From: Comamonadaceae bacterium PBBC1
GTDB lineage: Bacteria > Pseudomonadota > Gammaproteobacteria > Burkholderiales > Burkholderiaceae_C
Reading direction: 5' to 3'
DNA length: 64,000 nt
NCBI GenBank assembly: GCA_002256145.1
Contig: NKIP01000001.1
Span: 318,090-382,089, forward strand
In this document: positions 1-9,438 of the stretch, piece by piece
How positions within the stretch are numbered: position 1 is the first letter of the stretch
Layout: every line of letters starts with the position of its first letter
Program-made: the position numbers and the translations under genes
Notes under the pieces: model-generated
Told to the model about the DNA's origin: nothing
What the model saw: the letters and a program-made list of their open reading frames with translations, nothing else
The model's database searches: none

Positions 1-930
1 GGCCGATTCGCTGGCCAGCATGGTGGTGAACTGGGCAGGTGTGCCGCCCACGGGCTCAATGCCAAAGCGCAAGAGTTTGTCCATCACTTCAGGGTCTTTG
101 AGCACCTGGTTGGCCGCCGTGTTGATGCGGGTAACGACCTCGGCGGGCAGGTATTTAGGGCCAAAGAAACCAAACCAGGTGTTGGATTCGTAGCCGGGCA
201 AAACATCGGCAATGGCGGGGATGCCCGGTGCGAGCGCGGTGGGCTTGAGGGTTGTGACGCCCAAAGCACGCAAACGGCCATCGCGCACATGGGGCATGCC
301 CGTGGGCAGGCTGTCAAACAGCACGTCCACTTTGCCCGAAATCAGGTCGGGAATGGCCAGTGCCGTGCCCTTGTAGGGGATGTGCACCACAAACACATCG
401 GCCTGCGCCTTGAACAGCTCGGCCGACAACTGCACGATGGTGCCGTTGCCGCTTGATGCGTAGTTCAGGCGGCCGGGGTTTTTCTTGGCGTACTCGACCC
501 ATTCCTTGACGGTTTTGGCAGGCGAGTTGTTGGGCACCAGCATGATGCTGGGCGCATTGCCCAAATGGACAATGGGCGTGAAGTCGCGCACCGCGTCGTA
601 AGGCATGCGTGGATTCAGGTTGGGGCCAATCGAGTGTGTGCTGGAGGTCGACAGCAGCAAGGTGTAGCCATCGGGGTTGGCCTTGGCCGCCAAGTCAGAG
701 CCCAAAGTGCCGCCAGCGCCGGGGCGGTTTTCAACCACCAAAGATTGACCCAATTTTTCGCTGATTTTTTGCGACAAGGTGCGGGCAAACAAATCGGTCG
801 CGCCACCTGCCGGAAAGGGCACCAACAAACGAATGGGCTTGGTCGGGTAAGTTTGAGCTTGGGGCACGCCCCAGACCATCCATGTCAGCGCCGCAAGACA
901 CAGACCTTTGAACAAATTTCTTTTTCCCAC
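1..930 (-). CDS. Tripartite tricarboxylate transporter substrate-binding protein (TctC/Bug family), C-terminus cut by window edge
   Basis: Periplasmic solute-binding component of a TTT-type carboxylate uptake system; the ligand is unknown but Bug proteins usually bind carboxylates. The frame is open for 310 codons and runs off the window, so only about 10-15 C-terminal residues are missing from the usual length of about 320. A hydrophobic N-terminal signal segment ends near residue 26, just before YPTKPIRLLVPFPAGG, the typical Bug start of the mature protein. NRPGAGG and the later IADVLPGYE-like segment are also Bug hallmarks. I chose the GTG at 930 because an AAGG-type ribosome site lies six bases upstream and the signal peptide begins there. 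It is the last gene of tctB-tctA-tctC, with 172 bp after tctA that hold no other gene. The family is certain; the substrate is not. Confidence 0.9.
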   Translation of the reverse strand, partial: MGKRNLFKGLCLAALTWMVWGVPQAQTYPTKPIRLLVPFPAGGATDLFARTLSQKISEKLGQSLVVENRPGAGGTLGSDLAAKANPDGYTLLLSTSSTHSIGPNLNPRMPYDAVRDFTPIVHLGNAPSIMLVPNNSPAKTVKEWVEYAKKNPGRLNYASSGNGTIVQLSAELFKAQADVFVVHIPYKGTALAIPDLISGKVDVLFDSLPTGMPHVRDGRLRALGVTTLKPTALAPGIPAIADVLPGYESNTWFGFFGPKYLPAEVVTRINTAANQVLKDPEVMDKLLRFGIEPVGGTPAQFTTMLASESA

Positions 931-1102
931 AGCAACCCTTCTGTTGAAACACACGCTGTCACAGTCAGCAAATCTGGATTTTCTCAGACACTTGGCACAG
1001 TTGCCGAACCCCCGCGACAAGACCACAGTGTTCAGGTCAAACGCGCCGCCACCAACGACAACGGCCTCCGAGGAGGCCGCTGAATACAAAGATCAAACCG
1101 AA

Positions 1103-2614
1103 TTAATCTTCGACGAAAGCTTCTTCGCGTTTCGATTTAATGGAAGGCAAGGTCACGATGATCAGCAGCAACAAAGCGACTGCCAACAGACTGGCCGACA
1201 AAGGCCGTGTGACAAACACGCTCCAGTCACCGCGCGACAGCAGCATGGCACGGCGCAGGTTTTCTTCCATCATCGGTCCGAGGATGAAACCCAACAGCAA
1301 AGGTGCTGGCTCCATACCGAGTTTGATGAAACCATAACCCACCACACCAAACAGGGCGACCAACCAGATGTCAAAGGTGTTGTTGTTGGTGGAGTACACA
1401 CCAATCGCGCAGAACAACACGATGGCCGGGAACAACCAGCGGTATGGCACCGACAGCAACTTGATCCAGATGCCAATCAAAGGCAAGTTCAAAATCACCA
1501 ACATGGCGTTACCAATCCACATCGAGGCGATCAGACCCCAGAACAACTCGGGGTTGCTGGTCATGACCTGTGGGCCAGGCTGGATGTTGTGAATCGTCAT
1601 CGCACCCACCATCAAAGCCATCACGGCGTTGGGTGGAATGCCCAGTGTCAGCAAAGGAATGAACGAGGTTTGCGAAGCTGAGTTGTTGGCCGACTCAGGC
1701 GAAGCCACACCACGGATGTTGCCTTGACCAAAAGGCACTTCGCCTGGTTTGAGTTTGGTTTTCTTTTCGATGGTGTAGGCTGCAAAAGCGGCCAGCAAAG
1801 CACCGCCACCAGGCAAGATGCCCAAGGCAGAACCCAAAAATGTACCGCGCAAAACCGCAGGAATCATGTTCTTGAAATCTTCGGCAGTGGGCATCAAGCC
1901 CGTTACCTTGGCCGTGAACACTTCGCGGTCTGCTTCTTTTTGTGACAGATTGGAGATGATCTCGCCATAACCAAACACACCCATGGCAATGGTGATGAAA
2001 CCCACACCATCGGTCAACTCAGGAATGTCAAAGCTGAAGCGGGCCACACCCGAGTTCACGTCGGTGCCAATCAGGCCCATCAACAAACCCAGCACAATCA
2101 TGCCCACCGCTTTGACCAGGGAACCTGAAGCCAGCACCACAGCACCGATCAGACCCAACACCATCAGCGAGAAGTATTCGGCAGGACCGAACTTGAAAGC
2201 CACTTCGGTCAATGGACCCGCAAAAGCGGCCAAGATCAAAGTACCCACGCAACCGGCAAAGAAGGAGCCCAGACCAGCAGCAGCAAGCGCTGGACCTGCA
2301 CGCCCTTTTCGAGCCATCTGGTAACCGTCAATCATGGTCACCACCGAGGACGCTTCACCCGGCAAATTGACCAAAATGGCAGTGGTCGACCCACCATACT
2401 GGGCACCGTAATAAATACCGGCCAACATGATCAGTGCAGCCACTGGCGGCAGGGCGTATGTGGCAGGAAGCAGCATCGCAATCGTGGCTACAGGACCGAC
2501 GCCCGGCAAAACACCAATGAGTGTGCCCAGCAAGCATCCAATAAAAGCGTACATCAGGTTTTGAAAGGTGAACGCGACACCAAAACCAAGCGCTAGGTTG
2601 TCAAACAATTCCAT
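1103..2614 (-). CDS. tctA: Tripartite tricarboxylate transporter large permease TctA
   Basis: Large integral-membrane subunit of a TTT carboxylate importer; in the family it carries the substrate path and works with TctB and the periplasmic TctC. The 503 residues match the normal TctA length and form about a dozen hydrophobic segments. The family signature GVLPGVGP lies near residue 34-41, and a second related glycine-rich motif, GILPGGGALLAAF, lies near residue 265, reflecting the internal repeat typical of TctA. The start lies 11 bp after the tctB stop, so the two are cotranscribed. Nothing is odd in the frame. The substrate cannot be read from the sequence. Confidence 0.96.
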   Translation of the reverse strand: MELFDNLALGFGVAFTFQNLMYAFIGCLLGTLIGVLPGVGPVATIAMLLPATYALPPVAALIMLAGIYYGAQYGGSTTAILVNLPGEASSVVTMIDGYQMARKGRAGPALAAAGLGSFFAGCVGTLILAAFAGPLTEVAFKFGPAEYFSLMVLGLIGAVVLASGSLVKAVGMIVLGLLMGLIGTDVNSGVARFSFDIPELTDGVGFITIAMGVFGYGEIISNLSQKEADREVFTAKVTGLMPTAEDFKNMIPAVLRGTFLGSALGILPGGGALLAAFAAYTIEKKTKLKPGEVPFGQGNIRGVASPESANNSASQTSFIPLLTLGIPPNAVMALMVGAMTIHNIQPGPQVMTSNPELFWGLIASMWIGNAMLVILNLPLIGIWIKLLSVPYRWLFPAIVLFCAIGVYSTNNNTFDIWLVALFGVVGYGFIKLGMEPAPLLLGFILGPMMEENLRRAMLLSRGDWSVFVTRPLSASLLAVALLLLIIVTLPSIKSKREEAFVED

Positions 2615-2625
2615 GATTTATTTCC

Positions 2626-3114
2626 TCAACCTGTGATGAAAGTGGGCCAGACCGGAAACTGCAATTTCAGCAGCAGGACAAATGCGGCATAGCTGCCCAT
2701 GGACAAGATGGCAGACAAAATCAAAACCTCTTTGAGGTTGAAAGTGTCACCGGCTTTGCTGACCACCAAAGTGGTGCCAAAGATGGCAGCAATCAGGCCC
2801 ATGGCGGGCAAGCCAATGCTGGGCAAACCACCCAACAAAATGCCAAACAACAAGTTGCCAGCAATGATGTAGAACAAAGGCTTCCAGGCCCATGAACCAA
2901 TTTTGTCGCCGTCTTGGGTTTCAACGGTCAGTGATTTGAACATCACAAACGCGCCAATGATGGCGAGCAAGATGCCTAACAATAAAGGAAAGTAACCAGG
3001 CCCCATGCGGGCGCCAGTGCCCACGTTGTAATTGGTGGCGCCAATGGCAAAGGCCCCCCCCACCACAACATAGACCAATCCTGAGAAAAAGTCTTTTTGA
3101 CTCTTGATGTTCAC
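2626..3114 (-). CDS. tctB: Tripartite tricarboxylate transporter small permease TctB
   Basis: Small four-helix membrane subunit (DUF1468/TctB) of the same TTT importer. The 162 residues show one helix near 12-30, a GPGYFPLLLGILLAIIG segment near 39-55 that is typical of TctB, and two further hydrophobic stretches in the C-terminal half. The start is a GTG at 3114, preceded by an AGAGGAG ribosome site eight bases upstream. It is the first gene of the tctBAC operon. The 149 bp between it and the convergent-free gene at 3264 must carry the promoter; I see no clear operator there. Confidence 0.93.
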   Translation of the reverse strand: MNIKSQKDFFSGLVYVVVGGAFAIGATNYNVGTGARMGPGYFPLLLGILLAIIGAFVMFKSLTVETQDGDKIGSWAWKPLFYIIAGNLLFGILLGGLPSIGLPAMGLIAAIFGTTLVVSKAGDTFNLKEVLILSAILSMGSYAAFVLLLKLQFPVWPTFITG

Positions 3115-3263
3115 GCGATATCTCCTCTAATTTGAGTTGTCCAGATTCTGCGTGAACATTGCATCTTTTGTGATGTGGGTTACACCTATGTCCCCGGGGT
3201 GACCAATTCATGGTTAACCCGGATGCACAAAACACACTCTCCCCAATTTTTACGGCCTAAAAG

Positions 3264-4034
3264 TCACTTGACCAATGGTTTGAATACTTTGAGCCACTTT
3301 GAGGCCGACAAGCCCCAAAGACTTTCGATGGTTTGGGCTGCTGCCAACAAAGCATCGCGCGAAGGTCGAGTGGCTGTGCGCTGCGCCAACACGATGGCAT
3401 TGCCTTCGCGTGTGGGCTTGAAAGCCCACACAGCATCTTCACCAAAGGCAGCGCAAATCTTTTCCACGCTTTCGGCATAGCTTGACGATCGGCCAAACAG
3501 GTTCACGGTCATGCAGCCTTGCTGCGTCAACAACTCTCGGCAGTGGCGATAAAAATCAGGGGTATCCAAAACCGGGGCAGCCGCATCTTCGTCGTACAAG
3601 TCCACCTGCAAGGCATCGACCGTACCGCGCCATTCATCCTTTTGGATTTCCTGGGCCGCATCGGCCAGCACCACCCGCAGCCGCTGATCGTCAGGAGGCA
3701 AGCGAAACCAGCCCCGGCAGGCGTGGAGCACACCGGGGTTCAACTCCACAGCGGTACAGGTCATTTTGAGTTTTTTGTAGCAAAACTTGGTGATGGTGCC
3801 CGCACCTAAACCCAGCTGCATGGCGTGTGCGCCCTTGACTTCGTCGTGCGGAAAAAACAACAGCCAACCGAACATGCGCTGCACATATTCCAGCTCAATG
3901 TCAAAGGGCCGGTCCAGAAACATGGAGCCCTGAATCCACTCGGTGCCCAGGTGCAGGTAACGAATTTCACCGTCTTCAGAAAAATTGACTTCGGGCAGTT
4001 CCACGGTGGAAGCAGAGGATTTTTTTCGGGTCAT
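3264..4034 (-). CDS. Spermidine synthase-like SAM-dependent methyltransferase-fold protein
   Basis: 256-residue Rossmann-fold protein of the spermidine synthase (SpeE) superfamily. The nucleotide-binding loop reads LGLGAGT at 74-80, followed by the acidic VELNP at 96-100 that would hold the ribose, and an aspartate-rich DLYDEDAAAP near 145. True spermidine synthases also carry a conserved pair of aspartates for polyamine binding in a different context. Many Burkholderiales carry such short homologues annotated only as spermidine synthase or methyltransferase, so the reaction is uncertain. The start codon overlaps the stop of the upstream glycosylase gene (ATGA), making it the last gene of the lolC-lolD-tatD operon. 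Confidence 0.8.
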   Translation of the reverse strand: MTRKKSSASTVELPEVNFSEDGEIRYLHLGTEWIQGSMFLDRPFDIELEYVQRMFGWLLFFPHDEVKGAHAMQLGLGAGTITKFCYKKLKMTCTAVELNPGVLHACRGWFRLPPDDQRLRVVLADAAQEIQKDEWRGTVDALQVDLYDEDAAAPVLDTPDFYRHCRELLTQQGCMTVNLFGRSSSYAESVEKICAAFGEDAVWAFKPTREGNAIVLAQRTATRPSRDALLAAAQTIESLWGLSASKWLKVFKPLVK

Positions 4035-4576
4035 GGGTTCAGCACCGCCCGCCAGGCGGTGAGTTTTTGATCAAATGTCCAGGACGCATTCGCTGGACTG
4101 GTCGATGGTAGGCGATGGACTGAGACTTGCCCGGCCCAACCCGCTTGTGCCAGTGATTTTTCGACCGCTTTCGCATGACGGAAACTCTCACCGCCGTTGT
4201 GGGCGATGTCGATCAATTGGGGGCAACGTTTGAACAAGGCCGGAAAGTCGTTCAGCTGTGCATGGCGAATGGCGCTGTCCAAGCTGCCCTCACGTTCACA
4301 CTCGGCATACACATCCCACACCCCCACGCCCAGGGCCTGCAAACACTGGCAACGGCGGGCATAGTCCTTGTCGGTGGGCCAAGGTGCATCGGGCCACACG
4401 GCTTGAACGATGCGCCAAAAATGGTTTTGTGGATGGGCGTAATACTGCTGCAACTGCAATGATTTGACGCTGGGGAAGCTGCCCAAGACCAGCACGCGGG
4501 TGCCCGGCCCCACTATCGGTGGTAAACCCTGCAAACGGGGACTGGCCAAAGACTCTGTCAAGACAGGCCGGGTCAT
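4031..4576 (-). CDS. DNA-deoxyinosine/uracil glycosylase, UDG family 6-like
   Basis: Base-excision repair enzyme predicted to remove deaminated purine (hypoxanthine) or uracil from DNA. Motif 1 is LGSFPSVKSL at 31-40, followed by QQYYAHPQNHFW at 43-54 with the asparagine at 51 that is characteristic of family 6 hypoxanthine-DNA glycosylases. Motif 2 is LPSTSPAN at 156-163. The 181-residue length is normal. It overlaps its upstream neighbour tatD and its downstream neighbour by four bases each (ATGA), so translation is probably coupled. Mug-type uracil glycosylase is the alternative; the HPxNxFW motif favours family 6. Confidence 0.85.
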   Translation of the reverse strand: MTRPVLTESLASPRLQGLPPIVGPGTRVLVLGSFPSVKSLQLQQYYAHPQNHFWRIVQAVWPDAPWPTDKDYARRCQCLQALGVGVWDVYAECEREGSLDSAIRHAQLNDFPALFKRCPQLIDIAHNGGESFRHAKAVEKSLAQAGWAGQVSVHRLPSTSPANASWTFDQKLTAWRAVLNP

Positions 4577-5397
4577 TTGGCCACCATTTGGGGCAATACC
4601 CGCTGCGCGTTACGGGCCGTAACAACCGCCAGATCAGCCAGAGACACCCCCCGCAAATCGGCCAGCACCTGCGCGATGCGCGGCAACTCGGCCGGGCTGT
4701 TGCGGCCCTGTGCAGCGCCCAGCGCCCGCTGCTCGGCGGTTTGGTAGAGCCACTGCGGCGGGATGTCGGGTGCGTCGGTCTCCAGCACGATGGCGCTCAA
4801 GGGCAACTCACAGGCCAGGCGGCGCAGTTGCAAAGACCGCTCATAGGTGAGTGTGCCGCCAAAGCCCAAAGCAAAACCCAGGTCCACAAAAGCCTGCGCC
4901 TGTTGATGGCTGCCATTAAAAGCGTGCGCAATGCCTGAGGTGATGCGGCACTGGCGCAAGCCTTTGAGCAAGAGGTCGGCCGAGCGCCTCACATGCAAGA
5001 TGACGGGCAGGCCGTGCTTTTGGGCCAGCTTCAGTTGCGCGGTGTAAAAAAACCATTGCCGCTCGCGCATGTCAGGCGTGCACAGCTCGGGCACAAAAAA
5101 GTCCAGCCCGGTCTCGCCCACGGCCACCAGGCGCGGGTCATCACGCCGCTCGGTCAATGCGCGGTCCAGCGCCAGCAGATCGGCTTCTTGCGCTTGCGGT
5201 ACATACAAAGGGTGGATGCCCAAGGCATAGGCGTCGCCATGCCGCTCGGCCAATTGCGCCACTTGGGGCCAGTGCCCCGCGTGCACCGCCGGGATCACGC
5301 AGCGCGTCACGCCCGCTTGGTGGGCGGCCTCTCGCACCGCGTCCCGGTCGGCATCAAACTCGGCCGCGTCCAGGTGGCAGTGTGTATCGATCCACAT
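4573..5397 (-). CDS. TatD family metal-dependent hydrolase/DNase
   Basis: 274-residue TIM-barrel hydrolase of the TatD family (metal-dependent deoxyribonuclease, 3'-5' exonuclease activity known for E. coli TatD/YcfH). Metal ligands are visible: DTHCHLD at 4-10, the glutamate of VGETGLDF at 93-100, LHVRRS, AHAFNGS and ETDAPDIP near 205-212. It lies 15 bp after lolD and overlaps the following glycosylase gene. The family is clear; which of the TatD/YcfH/YjjV subtypes it is cannot be decided by eye. Confidence 0.93.
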   Translation of the reverse strand: MWIDTHCHLDAAEFDADRDAVREAAHQAGVTRCVIPAVHAGHWPQVAQLAERHGDAYALGIHPLYVPQAQEADLLALDRALTERRDDPRLVAVGETGLDFFVPELCTPDMRERQWFFYTAQLKLAQKHGLPVILHVRRSADLLLKGLRQCRITSGIAHAFNGSHQQAQAFVDLGFALGFGGTLTYERSLQLRRLACELPLSAIVLETDAPDIPPQWLYQTAEQRALGAAQGRNSPAELPRIAQVLADLRGVSLADLAVVTARNAQRVLPQMVAK

Positions 5398-5412
5398 TCG
5401 GGCTTGAATGTT

Positions 5413-6111
5413 TCAAACAGGCGCTTGCAACACGCCCTTGACCAAGTGCAGTTGCCGGTCGCAACGCGCGGCCAAGGCCTGGTCGTGCGTGACCACCACA
5501 AAGGCGGTGCCGCGCTCGCGGGCCAACTGCAGCATGAGCGCAAACACGCCGTCGGCGGTTTCGCGGTCCAGGTTGCCCGTGGGCTCGTCGGCCAGCACAC
5601 AGGCCGGGTCGTTGACCAAGGCGCGGGCCAGGGCCACACGTTGGCGCTCGCCGCCCGACAACTCCGATGGGCGGTGGTGCAAGCGCTCGCCCAGACCCAC
5701 GCGCTGCAACCAGCCCGTGGCCACGGCAGCGGCTTGGGCACGGTCTTGACGGCGAATCCACAGCGGCATGGCCACGTTGTCTAGGGCGCTGAATTCGGGC
5801 AGCAAATGGTGGAACTGGTACACAAAACCCAGGTATCGGTTGCGCCATTGGCCTTGTTCGGCGGCGCTCAAGCTGGACAGCAACTGGCCTTTGAGCTGCA
5901 CCGAGCCTTGAGTCGGTGCATCGAGGCCGCCCAGCAAATGCAGCAAGGTGCTCTTGCCCGAGCCGGAAGCGCCCACGATGGCCAGCGTCTCGCCCGCGTG
6001 CACGGCCAGGTCCACGCCTTGCAGCACGGTCACGTCCAAGCGGCCTTCGGTGAAGCGCTTGGTCAGGCCTTGGGCTTTCAGCACGGTGCCCGTGTTCTTC
6101 ATGTCATTCAT
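5413..6111 (-). CDS. lolD: Lipoprotein-releasing ABC transporter ATP-binding protein LolD
   Basis: ATPase of LolCDE, which extracts outer-membrane lipoproteins from the inner membrane for transfer to LolA. In the 232-residue product the Walker A loop GASGSGKST is at 47-55, the signature [10 protein letters not shown] at 151-160, and the Walker [10 protein letters not shown] follows at 174-182. The start ATG at 6111 lies inside the last codons of the permease gene (8-base overlap). A longer reading to 6174 would add only an arginine-rich out-of-family extension, so I rejected it. Order permease-lolD is standard. Confidence 0.95.
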   Translation of the reverse strand: MNDMKNTGTVLKAQGLTKRFTEGRLDVTVLQGVDLAVHAGETLAIVGASGSGKSTLLHLLGGLDAPTQGSVQLKGQLLSSLSAAEQGQWRNRYLGFVYQFHHLLPEFSALDNVAMPLWIRRQDRAQAAAVATGWLQRVGLGERLHHRPSELSGGERQRVALARALVNDPACVLADEPTGNLDRETADGVFALMLQLARERGTAFVVVTHDQALAARCDRQLHLVKGVLQAPV

Positions 6112-7372
6112 AACGCAGCGCCTCCGCCGGGTTGACCTGGCTGGCCCGCCAGCTGGGGTAGAGGGTGGCCACAAAAGCCAGCACCAAAGAAATGATGGCC
6201 ACGGGCAGGATGTCGCTGGCCAGTGGCTCGCTGGGCATGCGGCTGATCAGGTAAATGTCACGCGGTAAAAAGCTGGCGTTGAAGAGCTTTTCCAAGGCGG
6301 GCACGATCACGTCGATGTTGAACGCCACCAGCAGGCCCAAGAGCAAACCACTCAGGGTGCCGATCACGCCCACCGTGGCCCCCTGCACCACAAAAATGCC
6401 CATGATGCTGCGCGGGCTGGCCCCCAAGGTGCGCAAAATCGCAATGTCGGCGCGTTTGTCGGTCACGGTCATCACCAGTGTGCTGACCAAATTGAAGGCC
6501 GCCACGGCCACGATGAGCGTGAGGATGATGAACATCATGCGTTTTTCCACCTGCACTGCGGCAAACCAGGTTTTGTTTTGTTGCGTCCAGTCGCGCACAA
6601 AAAACTGCGGACCCAGCGCCAGCTGCAGCTCACGCGCCACTTCTCGCGCCAGGTGCAAATCGCGCAACTTCAAGCGCACGCCACTCGGGCCTTCCAGGCG
6701 GAACATGCGGGCCGCGTCTTCAACGTGCATCAGCGCCAACGCCGAGTCGTACTCGTAATGACCGGAAGAAAAAGTACCCACCACACCCATTTGCTTCATG
6801 CGAGGCACCACGCCTGCAGGCGTGACCTGGCCGGAAGGGGACACCAGGGTCACCGGATCGCCGCGTTGCACATACAAATTGGTGGCCAGATCGCGGCCCA
6901 GCACCAAATTGAACTCGCCCGGCTGCAAGCGCTGCAGCACCCCGGCTTGCGTGTCGTTCGACAAATCGCTGACCTCGGGCTCCAGCGCCGGGTCGATGCC
7001 GCGCACCAGCACGCCCTTCATGTCCTCGCCCCGTGCCAGCAAAGCCTGCGCGGTGATGAAGGGCGCGGCACCCACCACTTGGGGGTGCGCCTTCAGTCGG
7101 GTCAGCAAAGCGGGCAAATCGGCCACAGCCGAACCGTCGGCGGCATACACCTCGATGTGCGAGACCACACCCAGCATGCGGTCGCGCACCTCTTTTTGAA
7201 AGCCGTTCATCACGCTCAACACGATGATGAGCGCCGCCACCCCCAGACCAATGCCCATCATGGACACCCCGGAAATGAAGGAAATGAAGCCGTTTCGCCG
7301 CGTGGCACGACCTGCACGCGTGTAGCGCCAGCCCAGCACCAACTCGTAGGGAATGTTTTTGAAAAAAGCCAT
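6104..7372 (-). CDS. lolC: Lipoprotein-releasing ABC transporter permease (LolC/LolE family)
   Basis: 422-residue inner-membrane permease of the Lol lipoprotein-release machine. One N-terminal helix near 35-60 ([21 protein letters not shown] is only partly quoted here as [15 protein letters not shown]), a large periplasmic domain to about residue 270, then three C-terminal helices: the MacB/FtsX-like topology of LolC/LolE. A single permease gene precedes lolD, so it may serve as a homodimeric LolF-like subunit; no second permease gene is in the window. It is first in the five-gene operon ending at 3264. The 185 bp upstream (7373-7557) is shared with a divergent PAP2 gene. Confidence 0.93.
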   Translation of the reverse strand: MAFFKNIPYELVLGWRYTRAGRATRRNGFISFISGVSMMGIGLGVAALIIVLSVMNGFQKEVRDRMLGVVSHIEVYAADGSAVADLPALLTRLKAHPQVVGAAPFITAQALLARGEDMKGVLVRGIDPALEPEVSDLSNDTQAGVLQRLQPGEFNLVLGRDLATNLYVQRGDPVTLVSPSGQVTPAGVVPRMKQMGVVGTFSSGHYEYDSALALMHVEDAARMFRLEGPSGVRLKLRDLHLAREVARELQLALGPQFFVRDWTQQNKTWFAAVQVEKRMMFIILTLIVAVAAFNLVSTLVMTVTDKRADIAILRTLGASPRSIMGIFVVQGATVGVIGTLSGLLLGLLVAFNIDVIVPALEKLFNASFLPRDIYLISRMPSEPLASDILPVAIISLVLAFVATLYPSWRASQVNPAEALRYE

Positions 7373-7557
7373 AGGCCGCTATTGTGACCAATCGATCCAA
7401 GCCCATGCCCAGGAGGCTGGCGCAAAGCCTTTGCACAGACCAAGCACCCCGTGTTTTCACTTAAAAAGTCGCCGCAGTGACGTTTTTTAAGCGGTTCAGG
7501 CTCTGAAATCCAAAAGCTCGAAGCCGGATTGGCTGCGAATTCCAAAAGGAGACGCCT

Positions 7558-8400
7558 GTGAACACCCCACTGACCCCCTTGTGTGCCGTTCTGGCCGCCC
7601 TGCTGCTGAGCGCCTGCCAGACCGCTCCGGTCAAGACCGCAGCGCCATCCATATCCCCCGAAGAAGTGGGTGAGTTTCGACAAGGCAGTGGCTACCTGAA
7701 CGGTTATCTGGACCGCAAGGAATTGCCCGACAGCCTGGCCCTGGTGCCGCCCCCACCCGCGCCCGGTTCGGCCCGTCAGGCGGCCGACTTGCAGCTGCAC
7801 CAGCAAACCCGCGCCCTGCGCAACACGCCGCGCTGGGACTACGCCTTCAAGGACGTGAACCTGAAGTTTCCCGAAGCGGCCGGGGTGTTCTCGTGCGCGT
7901 TGGATGTGCCGATTTCGCAAGAAGCCACGCCCCACCTGAACATGCTGCTGCGCCGCAGCCTGGTCGACGCGGGTTTTGCCACCTACAAAGCCAAAGACCA
8001 CTACAACCGCAAGCGCCCGTTTGCCGAACTGGGCGAGACCACCTGCTCGCCCAAGGAAGAAGCCCACCTGTCCAAGGACGGCGCTTACCCCTCGGGCCAT
8101 GCGGCACTGGGCTGGGCTTGGGGCCTGATTTTGGCGGGCGTGGCCCCGGACAAGGCCAACGCCGTGCTGCAACGCGGCCACGCCTTTGGCGACAGCCGCA
8201 TGGTCTGCGGTGTGCACTGGCAAAGCGATCTGGAAGCCGGGCGCGTGGTGGGTGCGGCCGCCGTGGCCCGTCTGCAAGCCAACCCGGTGTTCCAAGCCCA
8301 GGCCCAGCTGGCCAAAGCCGAAATCGCCGCCGCCCGCGCCAAGGGCCTCAAGTCCGACCGCACCGACTGCGCTGCCGAAGCCGCTGCTTTGAAACGCTGA
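7558..8400 (+). CDS. PAP2-family (class A) acid phosphatase, predicted lipoprotein
   Basis: 280-residue phosphatase predicted to sit at the periplasmic membrane face. A lipobox LLLSAC ends in Cys20. The three PAP2 motifs are intact: K146-x6-R153-P154, PSGH at 178-181 with the catalytic histidine 181, and S213-R214...G218-V219-H220...D224. The spacing resembles class A nonspecific acid phosphatases such as PhoN. The start is a GTG at 7558 with AAAAGGAG seven bases upstream. A long Ala/Lys tail follows the catalytic domain. The substrate is unknown. Confidence 0.9.
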   Translation: MNTPLTPLCAVLAALLLSACQTAPVKTAAPSISPEEVGEFRQGSGYLNGYLDRKELPDSLALVPPPPAPGSARQAADLQLHQQTRALRNTPRWDYAFKDVNLKFPEAAGVFSCALDVPISQEATPHLNMLLRRSLVDAGFATYKAKDHYNRKRPFAELGETTCSPKEEAHLSKDGAYPSGHAALGWAWGLILAGVAPDKANAVLQRGHAFGDSRMVCGVHWQSDLEAGRVVGAAAVARLQANPVFQAQAQLAKAEIAAARAKGLKSDRTDCAAEAAALKR

Positions 8401-8471
8401 GGGTGGGCGTTGGGCGCCGCACGCTGAACCCACCAACTTGCCTTTCATGGGGCCTGCGACAATCAGGCCCC

Positions 8472-9431
8472 ATGCACCTGATCATTCCCTATGCGGCCAG
8501 CCACGCCTTCACCGGCCCCGAAGTCTGGGACGGTTGGCAGCTGCCCCATTTGCAAACCCTGCTGAGCCTGCTGCAGCGCCAGCAGGTGCTGCAAGACTCC
8601 GAAGCCACACCGCTGCACCTGCCCCACGAACGCTTGCAAGCCCAGGCCCTGGGCTGGGCACCTGACACCCCCACCCTCCCATGGGCCGCTTGGCACCGGG
8701 CGCAGCAAGGCCAGCCCAGCGCCGAGCCCCAAGCCTGGATGACGCCCTGCCACTGGCAAATCGGCATGGACCAAGTGGTGATGGCCGACCCCGCGCATTT
8801 GCACCTGTTTGACGATGAGTCGCGGCAACTGCTCCAAGCCATGCAACCGTTTTTGCAAGAAGATGGCCTGCAAGTGACCTGGCACAGCGCTTTGATGTGG
8901 CACGTCCAAGGCGCGATGCTGGCCGATTTGCCCACCGCCTCGCTCGACCGGGTGATCGGCCAGAACGTGAAAGACTGGATGCCCCAGCACCCTGCTGCTC
9001 GGCCCCTGCAGCGCCTGCAAAGCGAGATGCAGATGCTGCTCTACAACCACCCCGTCAACGACGCCCGCGACGCCCGCAGACAGCACACCGTCAACGCCTT
9101 TTGGCTGCACGGCGCGGGCACGCTGCCTGCGAACACACTTTCCGCTGCACCACCCATGACCGAGACAGTGACCGTGTCGGACGCCCTGCGCTCCAGCGCT
9201 TTGCATAGCGACGTGCAAACCTGGCGGCAAACTTGGCAGCAGCTCGATACCACGGCCGTGGCCGACCTGTTGCAACACGTCAAAACCACGGGCCAAGGCC
9301 AGCTCAGCCTGTGCAGCGAACACACAGCCCACACCTACACCGCCGCACCGGCCGCTTGGCATCAAAAAATCACCCGGCTGTTCAACAAACCTTCCCCTAC
9401 AGCGGCACTCCAAGCCCTCATCACCACCTGA
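8472..9431 (+). CDS. Conserved COG4255-like protein upstream of recJ (often labelled phosphoglycerate-mutase-like)
   Basis: 319-residue protein starting MHLIIPYAASH. I recognise it as the uncharacterised family that sits directly before recJ in many Burkholderiales and is sometimes annotated as cofactor-independent phosphoglycerate mutase-like. A histidine- and tryptophan-rich sequence with no signal peptide or membrane segment suggests a cytoplasmic protein. I cannot identify the metal-binding set of a true alkaline-phosphatase-fold mutase, so no reaction is assigned. It ends 7 bp before recJ, so the two are probably cotranscribed. Confidence 0.75.
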   Translation: MHLIIPYAASHAFTGPEVWDGWQLPHLQTLLSLLQRQQVLQDSEATPLHLPHERLQAQALGWAPDTPTLPWAAWHRAQQGQPSAEPQAWMTPCHWQIGMDQVVMADPAHLHLFDDESRQLLQAMQPFLQEDGLQVTWHSALMWHVQGAMLADLPTASLDRVIGQNVKDWMPQHPAARPLQRLQSEMQMLLYNHPVNDARDARRQHTVNAFWLHGAGTLPANTLSAAPPMTETVTVSDALRSSALHSDVQTWRQTWQQLDTTAVADLLQHVKTTGQGQLSLCSEHTAHTYTAAPAAWHQKITRLFNKPSPTAALQALITT

Positions 9432-9438
9432 TCGCCCC

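Noticed and set aside
5157..5784. Plus-strand frames across lolD/tatD
   Set aside because: Shadows of genes with intact Walker and metal motifs on the minus strand.
7440..7500. AAAAAGTC...GACGTTTTTT symmetric stretch as terminator/promoter
   Set aside because: Arms are interrupted and the spacing is unclear; I could not decide on a function, so no feature is reported.
7893..8471. Extension of the COG4255-like protein upstream into the PAP2 gene
   Set aside because: The added 193 residues are an out-of-frame reading of the PAP2 gene; the ATG at 8472 fits the family start.
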